A stretch of DNA of 64,000 nt, from contig NC_051073.1 of the NCBI RefSeq assembly GCF_004664715.2, positions 63,044,379 through 63,108,378 of the forward strand, given 5' to 3'. Positions 33,771 through 42,304 of the stretch are shown here, piece after piece. Origin of the DNA: Peromyscus leucopus (lineage: Eukaryota; Chordata; Mammalia; Rodentia; Cricetidae). Under the pieces are notes generated by a model. The model was not told the origin of the DNA. It searched no databases and saw only the letters and a program-made list of their open reading frames with translations. The stretch's first letter is position 1; each line of letters begins with the position of its first letter. The translations under genes were made by a program, and so were the position numbers.

Positions 33771-34098
33771 CGAGACAGGGTTTCTCTGTGTAGCTTTGCG
33801 CCTTTCTGGAACTCACTTGTAGCCAGGCTGCCTCGAACTCACAGAGATCGCCTGGCTCTGCTCCGAGTGCTGGATTAAAGGCGTGCGCCACCACCGCCCG
33901 GCCCTGCTGTGTTTTAAATGGCCCCTGTTATCACACTGTTGATGTCCCTCCACTGCCCCTTCTTGTCCTTGGCCTATGGTGGGCTCCCGGGCAGACAGGC
34001 TGGCACCCACCTGTTCTTTTGCTTTCCAGCTCAGCTGTGAATTGCACACCCACATGCCCCTTGTCCAAGTGTCCTTACTGAGCGTCAGAAGGGGCTGA
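20134..34098 (+). CDS. Muc20: mucin-20 (whole gene span, 4 coding exons, frame disrupted as sequenced)
   Basis: Exons 20134-20209, about 24542-26377, 30970-31061 and 34030-34098 join by GT-AG introns in phases 1, 1 and 0. The signal peptide, the Ser/Thr/Pro-rich tandem repeat, a DSSEEA-containing segment (CIDDSSEEARK) and the C-terminal FLLVRLSVASPEDL and VSLLSVRRG segments identify mucin 20. The human protein has the same ends and an acidic DDSSEEA stretch, as I recall it. MUC20 is an epithelial surface mucin reported to bind the MET receptor and dampen signalling. The repeat unit here is 12 residues (36 bp), unlike the 19-residue human repeat. The gene converges on Muc4, as in human. As written, exon 2 changes frame at about 24786, 24996-25018 and 26201-26205. 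The deletions total 6 bp, so the outer parts stay in one frame. I infer assembly errors or length variation rather than a pseudogene. No clear AATAAA was found after the stop. Confidence 0.85.
21035..21320 (-). mobile_element. B3-like SINE
   Basis: A reverse B3-type SINE starts with (TG)n and ends 'TACCCACTTGAGCTATCCGG'. An AG-rich tract (about 21188-21216) interrupts it. Muc20 intron 1. Confidence 0.55.
21530..21650 (+). repeat. MIR-like fragment
   Basis: 'CTTGGCCTGTGTCACAGCAG' and 'GCAGAGATGGGACTCACATC' fit the diverged MIR core. Intronic. Confidence 0.5.
21998..22362 (+). mobile_element. solo LTR, class II (ERVK-like), family A copy 1
   Basis: TG...CA ends (TGTTGTGG ... AGCTACA) are flanked by a perfect 6-bp duplication GTTATT (21992-21997 and 22363-22368). 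It shares most of its sequence with 37738-38130 and 38662-39051, including 'TAAGTCTCTGTGTTTACTTG'. No internal region is attached. Confidence 0.75.
23790..24318 (-). mobile_element. solo LTR, class II (ERVK-like), family B copy 1
   Basis: On the minus strand it runs TGTGGTGATAGTG ... CTACA. It is flanked by a perfect 6-bp duplication ATCAGG (23784-23789 and 24319-24324). It contains a (TG)n tract (about 24162-24204) and SINE-like segments with 'GGGATTAAAGGTGTGTGTC'. A sister copy lies at 39139-39614 in the other orientation. It sits just upstream of Muc20 exon 2. Confidence 0.8.
24542..26377 (+). CDS. Muc20: Muc20 exon 2 (mucin repeat exon, with internal frame shifts)
   Basis: The 5' edge is uncertain. 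The acceptor at 24541 (GTTCAG|CT) keeps phase and opens into VTTSNSEQRDRP. The stronger acceptor at 24418 (TTTACATAG|AC) would meet an in-frame TAA at 24457-24459. The donor is GATCCAG|GTGAGT, phase 1. The mucin frame uses three registers in turn: 24542 to about 24786, to about 24996, from about 25018 to about 26201, then back to the first. The 3' half encodes Ser/Thr-rich sequence with an acidic DDSSEEA motif near 25580 and a poly-Ser run near 25670. Confidence 0.75.
24645..25410 (+). repeat. 36-bp coding tandem repeat (Muc20 mucin domain)
   Basis: About 21 units of 36 bp are present. The first 14 or so are nearly identical, with consensus peptide TTSPTSSTLDIQ. The last 7 are diverged (ETQTSSLAAST, NTQTTSPAAST). 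Thr and Ser are dense O-glycosylation targets. Three units near 24786 and 24996-25018 have lost 1, 2 and 2 bases. Confidence 0.95.
26520..27140. repeat. TGATG/TG-rich minisatellite-like tract
   Basis: Imperfect units of TGTGTGATGTGGTGATG and relatives run over about 620 bp. They are interrupted by a poly-T (about 26786-26812) and a pure TG run (26994-27023). Muc20 intron 2. The histidine/threonine-rich minus-strand ORF over it is an artefact. Confidence 0.9.
27711..28125 (+). mobile_element. B4 SINE split by a TCTG/TATC microsatellite
   Basis: An ID-like head ('AGGATATAGCTCAGTGATAG' to about 27795) and a B1-like body (about 28015-28125, 'GCCAGCTTGATCTACATAGT') are separated by about 210 bp of CTGTCTCTATC-type repeat. 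Confidence 0.6.
28262..28440 (+). mobile_element. L1 3'-end-like fragment
   Basis: 'CTGTTGCTGTGATGACCACC' and 'AAAAGCAACTTGGGGAGGAG' followed by 'CATGTCAAGTTGACAAAAGC' are a shortened copy of the repeat at 56873-57275. Confidence 0.55.
28820..28910 (+). repeat. short tandem of a 30-bp motif, cluster 1
   Basis: Three imperfect units of about 30 bp share GTGAAGTCAC and GGTCCCCA. Related units recur at 29912-29966. Confidence 0.75.
29912..29966 (+). repeat. short tandem of a 30-bp motif, cluster 2
   Basis: Two units of TGGTCCCCAGGTGAAGTCA, about 30 bp apart, match cluster 1 about 1 kb upstream, in Muc20 intron 2. Confidence 0.75.
30252..30414 (+). mobile_element. B1 SINE
   Basis: 'GCACTCGGGAGGCAGAGGCA' and 'AGTGAGTTCCAAGACAGCCA' with an A-rich tail. 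Muc20 intron 2. Confidence 0.85.
30688..30870 (+). mobile_element. B1 SINE with (CAAA)n tail
   Basis: 'GAGTTCGAGGCCAGCCTGAC' then an expanded CAAA tail. It ends about 100 bp before Muc20 exon 3. Confidence 0.85.
30970..31061 (+). CDS. Muc20: Muc20 exon 3
   Basis: The acceptor is CAACTTTCAG|GG and the donor GACCAG|GTAAGT. The exon is 92 bp, phase 1 to 0. It encodes GFLLVRLSVASPEDLTEP and ends EKLMDQ, closely matching the human MUC20 C-terminal segment. Confidence 0.92.
31272..31340 (+). other. exon-like 69-bp segment in Muc20 intron 3 (candidate cassette exon)
   Basis: A pyrimidine-rich acceptor (CTCTCCACCCCCAG|AT) and a donor (GGGAAA|GTAAGC) bracket 23 open codons in phase 0-0, so inclusion would keep the Muc20 frame between exons 3 and 4. 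The peptide begins IQLFQVLEVQAFWPLN. It is not part of the human protein as I recall it. A degenerate copy without a donor lies near 32844. It could be chance. Confidence 0.3.
31626..31761 (-). mobile_element. B1 SINE
   Basis: The plus strand reads 'TTTTGAGACAGGGTTTCTCT' through 'GTGGTACCACCACCTGGCCC'. Muc20 intron 3. Confidence 0.85.
32620..32842 (-). mobile_element. B2 SINE
   Basis: Reverse B2: 'GTGCTCTTAACCACTGAGCC' then 'GTCTCTCCAGGCC'. It ends right before the second copy of the exon-like segment. Confidence 0.85.
33595..33690 (+). repeat. MIR-like fragment
   Basis: 'GTTCCAGTTAGCTGTGTGAG' then 'CTTGGGTAAGTC' is the MIR core pattern. Confidence 0.5.
33729..33902 (-). mobile_element. B1 SINE with 42-nt poly-T and homopolymer-shortened body
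   Basis: A long T tract leads into a young reverse B1. Compared with other B1 copies in this window, it lacks single bases at several doubled or tripled positions (for example CTTTCTGG for CTTTCCTGG, AGGCTGCC for AGGCTGGCC and GCTGGATT for GCTGGGATT) with hardly any substitutions. Confidence 0.85.
34030..34098 (+). CDS. Muc20: Muc20 exon 4 (C-terminus and stop)
   Basis: The acceptor is TTTGCTTTCCAG|CT, phase 0. It has 22 codons then TGA. ELHTHMPLVQVSLLSVRRG corresponds to the conserved human C-terminus. No transmembrane segment follows, so this isoform ends without an anchor. Confidence 0.92.
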   Translation, partial: LSCELHTHMPLVQVSLLSVRRG

Positions 34099-34565
34099 AG
34101 AATGTTAGCTGCAACCAAGCATGTCCTCTGTAGCAGAAGAAGAGTAGTGTTGCCTGTGACCTGGACCCCAAACAGACCAAAGCCGTGGTACTGTGCTGTG
34201 GACCCACAAGGTTCCCATGAAGGTCAGCTGGCCTGAGAACCCTGCCCCATTCCTGACCACAAGACCTTGGTCCACTATGCCTGGGTGTGTCTGCAAGGGG
34301 AGAGGGCTGGCCTGTTTCCAGTGGTGCCCTTCACCACCTCTGACTGGTTATTGTATTTCAGTAAAGAGAAAACTGGCCACTCCACCCGTGTTCTTCCATT
34401 TTGTACTCAGTGACACTCCAGGTGACCCAGAGATTGTCTGTATTGAGCCCGGCTGCCTTAGATGTTTTTATTATTATGTTTTTATTAATTTGGGGGGGTA
34501 CTTTCCTGTGGCCTGGTTTGCTTTGGCATTTACCACAACTTGTCCTGGAGCCTGTTGAACCTGAG

Positions 34566-34870
34566 CTCTGTATCAGTCAGCTCATTGTTGCTATAGCAAA
34601 ACAGGAGCTCCACAACTTGCAATGAGAAAAAGCTTATTTCTGCTCACCATTGAGAAGGTTCTGGGTCAAAGTAGGGCAAACCCATTGCTTTGGGCCCCAG
34701 ATCAGGTCAACACAGGGCAGCGATCCACTGTTCTGTGTATCAGGTGGGGGTGCCAGGGGACAAAGGTGGGCAGTGCCTAGCAGAGCCTACTGCTAGTCCT
34801 GTGCTCAGAAAGCCAAACAAAGGAAGAGGAAGGGTGCTGAATCCCCTTCAAGGGCACATCCCCAGTGACT
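34566..34870 (+). mobile_element. L1-related rodent repeat fragment
   Basis: 'CAGTCAGCTCATTGTTGCTA' and 'AGAAAAAGCTTATTTCTGCT' resemble the repeat at 56873, more diverged. Confidence 0.4.
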
Positions 34871-34884
34871 TAACAATTCCCCCT

Positions 34885-35073
34885 AGCTGGAGAGATGGCT
34901 CAGAAGTTAAGAGTACTGGCTGCTCTTCCAGAGGACCGGGGTTCAATTCCCAGAACCCACATGGCAGCTCACAGCTGTCTATAACTTCTGTTCCAGGGGA
35001 TCTGATACCCTCACACAGACATACCTGTAGGCAAAACACCAATGTACATAAAATAAAAATAAAAATAAAAAGA
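34885..35073 (+). mobile_element. B2 SINE
   Basis: 'AGCTGGAGAGATGGCTCAGA' and 'GGCTGCTCTTCCAGAGGACC' with an (AATAAA)-rich tail. It is inserted within the L1-related segment. Confidence 0.92.
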
Positions 35074-35239
35074 ATTCCCCTTAGGCGCCATCTCTTAAAA
35101 GCCCCACCTACTGAAGAACTACCCTGGGGATTAAGCCTTCAACACAGGGACCTTCCAGAGACACATCCAGATCATAGCGAGCTCCTTCAGGGCAGGGATC
35201 ATATTTGTTGATCTCCGATCCTTGAGCCTGGAGAACCTG

Positions 35240-36640
35240 GTCCGAGGGAGGGAGGGCCACAAAGAATGTCAAATTGATTTAAATGTCAAGTTGTGGGCTC
35301 GAACAGATTTAAAAGAACGTCTCTAACGTGCAGTTATTCCTGCCATAGCTCAGGCTCACCTGCTGTTATTTTAAAATTAAATGTAGTTTGTTCTTCTCTC
35401 GTAAAAGCGTAACTTGCTTATGATTTTTAACTTTTGGAAAATCCCAAAAAGGAACCAGAAAGAGTAAAGTAGGAATAGGAGGCGAGGAGAAGGGGAAAAA
35501 CCAACCAACCAAACCTGACATGGCAGCTGTTACATACGGGCAGTGTTAATGCGCCTGTCCAGTCGCTCCCTCGGCGCCCACATGGATGAGGAGACACTGT
35601 ACACTCAATGCTCTCAGATTTGAAGTGCTTAATCCACTTGCTGTATCGTCCTCAGCTCAGGTCATTCCACTTGCACCCTTCAGTGGCTCCAGCCCTCATT
35701 TTTGGTCCTTCTCCTTTGTCTCTCACATTTTAGATCAGAAAATTCACCTGGCTTCTCTTCCTCAAATGATGCCCAGCACCTGGCACTCCCCACCCACTGG
35801 CCATCACTCTGATGGTCTGAGATGCCACTGTCTCTCGCCTGTGTTACTCCGGCCTCCCTGTTGGTACCTATGCCCTGCCCCTCTCCCCCAACACCCAGTC
35901 TGATTCCCAGACATTAGCTGGAGATGTCCTTTCAGAACATATGGCAGGTCTGTGCGTCGTTTGCTTCCATTTCACTCATTGGGCTAAAGCCTGTAGAACT
36001 GTGAATGATGGGAGATGTGAATGATGGCGGCTGCTGCACTCACCTCCCTAGACTGCCCTCTGCAAGCCGCCCAGCTGCTTTGCTGATCCTTAGATGCCCC
36101 AGGCCTGCTCGGGTCTTGGAGTCTTTGTGTGCATTGTTCAGTCTGCTTTTAGAAGGCCTTCCTCCAGACATCCGCTCAGCACCTCCTCCCTCTCCACCTG
36201 CATCAGCCCCTCCTTAATGCACTCTACCCACAATACCCTTCTCACCCTACATACTGAATGCTGCTCTGCTTTGTTATACCTGGTATAGTGTGCATTTCTT
36301 TTATTTGTCTTGGTCACCTGAGTCCTCCAACTACAATGAAATCTTTTGCTCATTGTAGCGTCCCTAGGACCTTGACCATAGTCAGTGCTTCCTGTGCCCA
36401 GTCGCAGAGCATGTCCTCAGTGTGAGCAAAGCATTGGGGTTTAATCTCCAGCATTGAAATCATGGCATAAGTTGCTCCATAAATGCGTTAAATAGATAAT
36501 GAAAACAATGAACAGCTGCTCTGGATAAAGGGAGTGTGTATACTCAACTGACACCCTGTGTTCTCAGAACGGGGCAGGAAGCAAATAACTCAAACTCTTA
36601 CGCTGGTGCATTTGGTGAGTCCCTAAAACAGAGGAGAGAC
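35240..36640. other. intergenic, old diverged sequence
   Basis: No gene is supported. 'TTTAGAAGGCCTTCCTCCAG' near 36146 hints at an old L2 fragment. Otherwise nothing is recognised. Confidence 0.35.
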
Positions 36641-36676
36641 CATGCTGTGTGCCAAGGGGCACTCAAAGATGTCTCT

Positions 36677-36846
36677 TGGGCTAGAAAGATGCTCACTGGA
36701 TAAAGGTGCCAACTGCCAAGCCTAAGGACCCGAGTTTGATCCCCGGGACACACATTATGGAAGTAGAGAACTAGCTCCCTCACGGTGTCCTCTGACCTCC
36801 ATGACACATGTTTCCTCCCCTTCCTGTACACAAAATAAATAAACAA
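36677..36846 (+). mobile_element. B2-like SINE
   Basis: 'GGGCTAGAAAGATGCTCACT' and 'CCGAGTTTGATCCCCGGGAC' (tRNA-like B box) with an AATAAATAAAC tail. Confidence 0.7.
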
Positions 36847-37485
36847 AATGTTTTTTTAAATGTCTCCTACAACGAATGGTAAAGTTAGTAGGGGATGTTT
36901 AGCATCAACAAAGATAACAAACTGGGGGGAAATTTATTTCCATCACATTTAACCAGAACAGAGTGTCCTTGCTATACAGAGAACTCCTATGGGACAACAG
37001 AGAGACAGACAGGCCAGCAGAAAGATGGACAAACAGCGAAGAGAGGTAATTCACAGAAGGAAGAATGTGAATGCCTTCCCATGTGACTCTGCTTCCAAAG
37101 ATGGGAAAATTAATACCGTTAGATATTATTTATTGTGTTTCAGATAGGTAAAGATTTATAATTTTTAATATTTATAAAATTTTTAATATTGATAAGTGAA
37201 GAGACAAATATTTTTATCATAGATGAAACTCGTACAGGATTTTGAAGACAAACATGACTATCTATTTGACAATTTAAAGCCTTGAAAATGTGCATCCCTT
37301 CAACCCAGAGATTTCATTCCTAGTCTATTTCAAGAAAATAATGAATAATCTATATAGAACTAGTTATAACTACCAATAAAAAAATCTAAATAAAACTCAA
37401 AAAGCTCAAGATATTCCAATAAGGCAGTTTAGTTAGATGTAGTAGATGTTCAATTCAATATCATTTTATTCAATCTATAGAAACC

Positions 37486-37700
37486 CCTGGCTGGAGTGAT
37501 GACTCATCAGTTAAGAGTGCTTGCTGCTGTTGCAGAGAATTAGAGTTTGGTTCCCAGCAAGCACCTATGTCAGGTAGCTTACTTCTGCCTGTAGCTCTAG
37601 CTCCAGGATCTGATGCCCTCTTCTGGCCTCAATGAGCATTGCACTCATGTGCACATACCTCATCACAGACACACACAACCCATGCAACTAAAAATAAAAT
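37486..37700 (+). mobile_element. B3/B2-type SINE
   Basis: 'CTGGAGTGATGACTCATCAG' and 'GATCTGATGCCCTCTTCTGG'. It ends in AAAATAAAATAAC and abuts the B2 that hosts the next LTR. Confidence 0.75.
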
Positions 37701-37737
37701 AACTAGGGCTGGAGAGATGGTTCAGAACACACACTAT

Positions 37738-38130
37738 TGCTGTGGATGGTCTGTATGCCAAATTGCTCTGATTGATCAATAAATAAAACACTGATTGGTC
37801 AGTGGCCAGGCAGGAAGTATAGGCGGGACTAACAGAGAGGAGAAAACTAACAGAGAAAACAGGAAGGCAGAGGGAGTCACTGTCAGCTGCCGCCATGACA
37901 AGCAGCATGTGAAGATGCCAGTAAGCCATGAGCCACGTGGCAAGGTATAGATTTATAGAGATGGATTAATTTAAGATATAAGAACAGTTAGCAAGAAGCC
38001 TACCACAGCCATACAGTTTATAAACAATGTAAGTCTCTGTGTTTACTTGCTTGGGTCTGAGCGGCTGTGGGACTGGTGGGTGACAGAGATTTGTCCTGAC
38101 TGTGGGCCAGGCAGAAAAACTCTAGCTACA
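37738..38130 (+). mobile_element. solo LTR, family A copy 2 (inside a B2)
   Basis: TGCTGTGG ... AGCTACA, about 393 bp, contains AATAAATAAAACACTGATTGG. The flanks CACTAT and CACTGC share four of six bases. It splits a B2 whose head is at 37708 ('GGCTGGAGAGATGGTTCAGA') and whose continuation is at 38131 ('TGCTCTTCCAGAGAACTTGA'). Confidence 0.7.
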
Positions 38131-38661
38131 CACTGCTCTTCCAGAGAACTTGAGTTCTAGTTATTAGCATGCAAAGAGTGTATAAAATATTTTTGCTGTT
38201 ATTTTCTGAAAATGAAACTATTTTTTCCTCCAAATTACTTTTCACGTCATCTCTAGCATTTTCCTTTCCAACATCAAAACCACTTCCACTGTTAGCTAGA
38301 AGACAGACAGACTGCTTGGTATACAAGGCCTCAAGATGTGGCCTCAGCTGCTTCCTCACCCCTGGCCCTGCGGATCCTGCTCATCTATCCCGTGTCCCTT
38401 CTACAGGAGTGTCTCATGCTCCCAAGCAACACCAGATTTGATCTGAGTCCTTGCCCTCATGATTCCTTCCTGCTGGAATATTCTCACTTGCATGAGTCCC
38501 TTCGCCTGGAAAACACATATTCATTCTCAGAAGCCCAGTTTGGATGGGACCTTTTCATGTTTCTGTTAGATCCCTAAAGAAGATCTGATTTCTTGGTCTC
38601 TTTGCTTACATTTTTGTGGTAATGCTTGATGTGGTGTGTTATAATTTAGGCATTTTCCAGG

Positions 38662-39051
38662 TGCTGTGGGATGGTCTGTATATCAAATTACTCTGATTGG
38701 TCAATAAATAAAACACTGATTGGCCAGTGGCCAGGCAGGAAGTAGGTGGGACAAGGAGAGAGGAGAAGTCTGGGAAGTGGAAAGCTGAGGCAGAGAGACA
38801 CTGCCAGCTGCTGCCATGACTAGCAGCATGTGAAGAAGCTGGTAAGCCACCAGCCACGTGGCAAGATATAGATTTGTGGAAATGGATTAATTTAAGCTAT
38901 AAGAACAGTTAACAAGAAGCCTGCCACGGCCATACAGTTTATAAACAATGTAAGTCTCTGTGTTTACTTGGTTGGGTCTGAGCGGTTGTGGGACTGGTGA
39001 GTGACAGAGATTTATCCTGACTGTGGGCAAGGCAGGAAAACTCTAGCTACA
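38662..39051 (+). mobile_element. solo LTR, family A copy 3
   Basis: TGCTGTGG ... AGCTACA, about 390 bp. The flanking hexamers TCCAGG (38656-38661) and CCCAGG (39052-39057) match at five of six positions. It is in the same orientation as copy 2, 530 bp downstream. Confidence 0.75.
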
Positions 39052-39138
39052 CCCAGGTTTCCTAAATTATCTTCATTCAGGATAAGTACTAACTAGTTGA
39101 GTGTTTGTATCTGTAGTTACAGAACTGAGCAACAGAGC

Positions 39139-39614
39139 TGTGGTGATATTGTGTTCCCCAATATTCGTGTATCCTAATAAATTTATCTGGGTCAGAGAAC
39201 AGAACAGCCACTAGACAGACATAGAGACCAAAAATGGTGGCACTCACACCTTTAATCCCAGCATTCCAGGTGGATCTCTGTGAGTTCAAGGCCACACTGG
39301 AAACAGCCAGGCATGGTGACAAATGCCTTTTATCCCAGGAAGTGATGGCAGAAAGCTGAAAGGTATATAAGGTGTAAGGACCAGAAACTAGAAGCTTTTG
39401 GCTGGTTAAGATTTTAGGCTTTTGAGCAACAGTTCAGCTGAGATCCATTTGAATGAACTCAAAGGCTTCCAGTCCGAGGAAACAGGATCAGCTGAGGAAT
39501 TGGCAAGGTGAGGTAGCTGTGGCCTGTTCTGTCTCTCTGATCTTCCAGCATTCACCCCAATACCTGGGTCTGGGGTTGTTCTTATTAATAAGACCGTTTA
39601 AGATTCCTGCTACA
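39139..39614 (+). mobile_element. solo LTR, family B copy 2
   Basis: TGTGGTGATATTG ... CTGCTACA. The flanking hexamers CAGAGC and CAGATC match at five of six. It shares 'TTCAGCTGAGATCCATTTG' and TATATAAGGTGTA with the reverse copy at 23790-24318. Confidence 0.75.
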
Positions 39615-39689
39615 CAGATCCCTACACAGAAGGATACTAAAATGTGTCTGAGTGACTAAGATGGATGATGAGTTGGTTATGTGGTGAAT

Positions 39690-40063
39690 TTAATGAGAAT
39701 GACCCTCAGTGGGCTCATATAGTTGAATGTTTGGTTCCCAGTTGGTGGACTGTTTAGGAAGGATTAGGAGGTGTGGCCTTATTGGAGATGTGTTATTGGG
39801 GGCAGGCAGGCTTTGAGTTTCAAAAGCCCATACATACCAGGCTCAGTCTAGAGCTCTCTCTGCCTCTAACTTCTGGATAAGATGTGATCTCTCAGCTACT
39901 GCATCAGCACCATGCCTGCCTGCCTGCTGCCATGCTCGCTGCCATGATGGTCATGGACTCCGCCTCTGAAACTGTAAGCCAGCCCCCAATTAAGTGCTTT
40001 CTTTTATAAGTTGCCTTGGTCATGGTGTTTCATCAGAGCAGTAGAACAGTGACCAAGGCAGGC
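39690..40063 (+). mobile_element. rodent interspersed repeat, unassigned
   Basis: 'GATGTGATCTCTCAGCTACT' and 'TTATAAGTTGCCTTGGTCAT' followed by 'GGTGTTTCATCAGAGCAGTA' recur widely in rodent genomes. I cannot name the family with confidence. Confidence 0.5.
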
Positions 40064-40153
40064 TACATGAGCAGATGTCCCTGAAATAAGGGCAGTGGGC
40101 TCTGAAGGCTAAGAAAAGAGCTCTCAGCAGCACAGTCAAGCAAGACATCAACT

Positions 40154-40650
40154 GATGATGTCATCACAAGCTGTGCAACCGATGATGTCATCACAAGTTA
40201 TGCAAGCAATGATGTAATCACAAGCTGTGCAACCAATGATATAATCACAAGTTATGCAACCGATGATGTCATCACAAACTGTGCAACTGATGATGTCATC
40301 ACAAGCTGTGCAACCGATGATGTAATCACAAGCTGTGCAACCAATGATATAATCACAAGTTATGCAACCAATGATGTCATCACAAGCTGTGCAACCGATG
40401 ATGTCATCACAAGCTGTGCAACCGATGATTAATCACAACTGTGCAACGATGATGTAATCACAAGCTGTGCAACCGATGATGTCATCACAAGCTGTGCAAC
40501 CAATGATGTCATCACAAGCTGTGCAACCGATGATGTCATCACAAACTGTGCAACCGATGATGTAATCACAAGCTGTGCAACCAATGATGTCATCACAAGC
40601 TATGCAAGCAATGATGTAATCACAAGCTGTGCAAGCAATGATGTAATCAA
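40154..40650 (+). repeat. 27-bp minisatellite with CRE-like core
   Basis: About 18 tandem units of 27 bp have consensus GATGATGTCATCACAAGCTG plus TGCAACC. Each unit has a near-palindromic TGATGTCATCA (CRE/AP-1-like) core, or its variants TGATGTAATCA and TGATATAATCA. Units near 40426-40455 have lost a few bases. The minus-strand 9-residue repeat ORF over it is a by-product of the 27-bp period. Confidence 0.95.
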
Positions 40651-41049
40651 CTGTGCTGTAAGGCATAGAGGGAAAGCAGCTAGCTACTTGACCACAGGGC
40701 CACTGTTAAGGGAGGCCCTGCCCCTGAGTCATTTTTCTTCTCTCACTTTGTACTTTCTTAAATTGGTGACACCTACTTCAGAGGACAATTTCATATTAAT
40801 TACATACATGTAAGGTCCTGTACATATAATGTTGATGATGATTACTACTGTAAATCAGAAAAATTATAAAATATAGGACAGGCCAATTAGAAGTATTTGG
40901 AAATTCTAGAGTATAATTATAATTGTGTGGAGAAGGAAAGAGAGGATCAAGGTTAGCAGAAATAATGTCACCAAAATCATCCATAAGCAGAAGGACATGG
41001 AGGAAATTCCTCTAGCCTTTAAGATTCTGAAGGTATGTGTAGACAAGGT

Positions 41050-41335
41050 AAAATCATCAGAGATAGGGCAAAGGCTCAGTGGGTAAGAGAGCTTGCTTCA
41101 GAAGCGTGATGACCTGAGTTCAAATCCCCGGCACTCGTATATGAAAGCCAGGCATGGGCCATATGCAAGCCAACAACCCCAGCACTACCAGGGATAGGAC
41201 AGAGACTGCAGGATCCCTGGGCCTTGCTGGCCAGTCAATCTAGCCAAAATGTCAATCTCCAAGTTTGATGAAAAACCCTGAGTCAGAATAATAAGACAGA
41301 GAGTGATGGAGTAGGCCACCTAATGTCCTTCATGG
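41050..41335 (+). mobile_element. B3-like SINE
   Basis: 'GGGCAAAGGCTCAGTGGGTA' and 'GAGTTCAAATCCCCGGCACT' keep tRNA-like A and B box features. Confidence 0.65.
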
Positions 41336-41340
41336 ACACA

Positions 41341-41388
41341 CCACCACCACCACCACCACCACCTCCACCACCACCACCACCACCACAC
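41341..41388. repeat. (CCA)n microsatellite
   Basis: CAC/CCA triplets with one CTCC interruption. Confidence 0.95.
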
Positions 41389-42166
41389 ATTTCATAAAGA
41401 TGAAAGGATGTGTGGACCTAAATGAGACCACCTGCCTTGTCACCTGTCACTAGGTATGACTCTAAAGCATGAAGAGAATATTGAACTTTCCTGACAAGGT
41501 TACCCAAAGCCTGGCCATCTAGTTCTTCTTTCATCCCTCGAGAGAGGGCTGGCCACCACCCTGTGTGAAGCAGCACCTGCTAGCCAACTCACGGGTGTGA
41601 CCCAACTGTAAGTGAGCGGATACCGCATCACTTTCTAGTATCGATAAAGTTTAGCGACAGATCATGGCAGCCAGCCACTGTCTGTCATCTGGCCGTTTAG
41701 CGTCTTCCATCAGGCCCACAGGAGGTTTCTAGAAGGCTCCTTTAGAACGGAGAAGACTGAGCAAGGACATTGGCACTTGGGGCCCCAGCTAGTTCTCTTC
41801 CTTCAGTGGCCCCTCAGGACGTCTCTGCTGCCTGTAACCAGCTGGGACTGCAGAGTGCCTGCTTCCTTTCCTCAGCTAAGCCTGGCGCCCTGAAGAAAGG
41901 CCAGTCCCCTTTTTATCCCAGGGGCCAAAGTGACAGAATCCAAACCAAAGAGCTAGGAGTAAACTCATGCAAATTTGCGATAGTGTCCTTGATCAAGTTC
42001 TGCCGTTCACAAAGGTAGCTCTGTGGCAGCCACAGCCTGGTGTCCCTGGCCCACCTTCCTTTCCCCGTCCATGCCCCATTCTGCATGCTCATTGCCTCAG
42101 CAAGTGTGACCAGGGCTACTAGACAAGATACAGAGTATCAAGTATGTTACAATGTCCGATGAACAA

Positions 42167-42304
42167 TTTTTTTTTTCTGTGTAGTTTTGGAGCCTGTCCT
42201 GGAACTCTCTCTGTAGACCAGGCTGGCCTCCAACTCACAGAGATCCACCTGGCTCTGCCTCCCCAGTGCTGGGATTAAAGGCATGCACCACCACTGCCTG
42301 GCTT
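42167..42304 (-). mobile_element. B1 SINE
   Basis: The plus strand reads 'TTTTTTTTCTGTGTAGTTTT' through 'CACCACTGCCTGGC'. Confidence 0.88.

Noticed and set aside
37738..39051. One provirus with two LTRs
   Set aside because: The 530 bp between them has no retroviral internal sequence, and each LTR has its own flanking hexamers.
40154..40650. CRISPR-like direct repeats
   Set aside because: Units are contiguous without variable spacers and the DNA is mammalian; it is a minisatellite.
40433..40666. Minus-strand ORF with a perfect 9-residue repeat (GCTACDDII)
   Set aside because: A 27-bp period is a multiple of three, so any minisatellite of this period stays open. Indels break it within the array.
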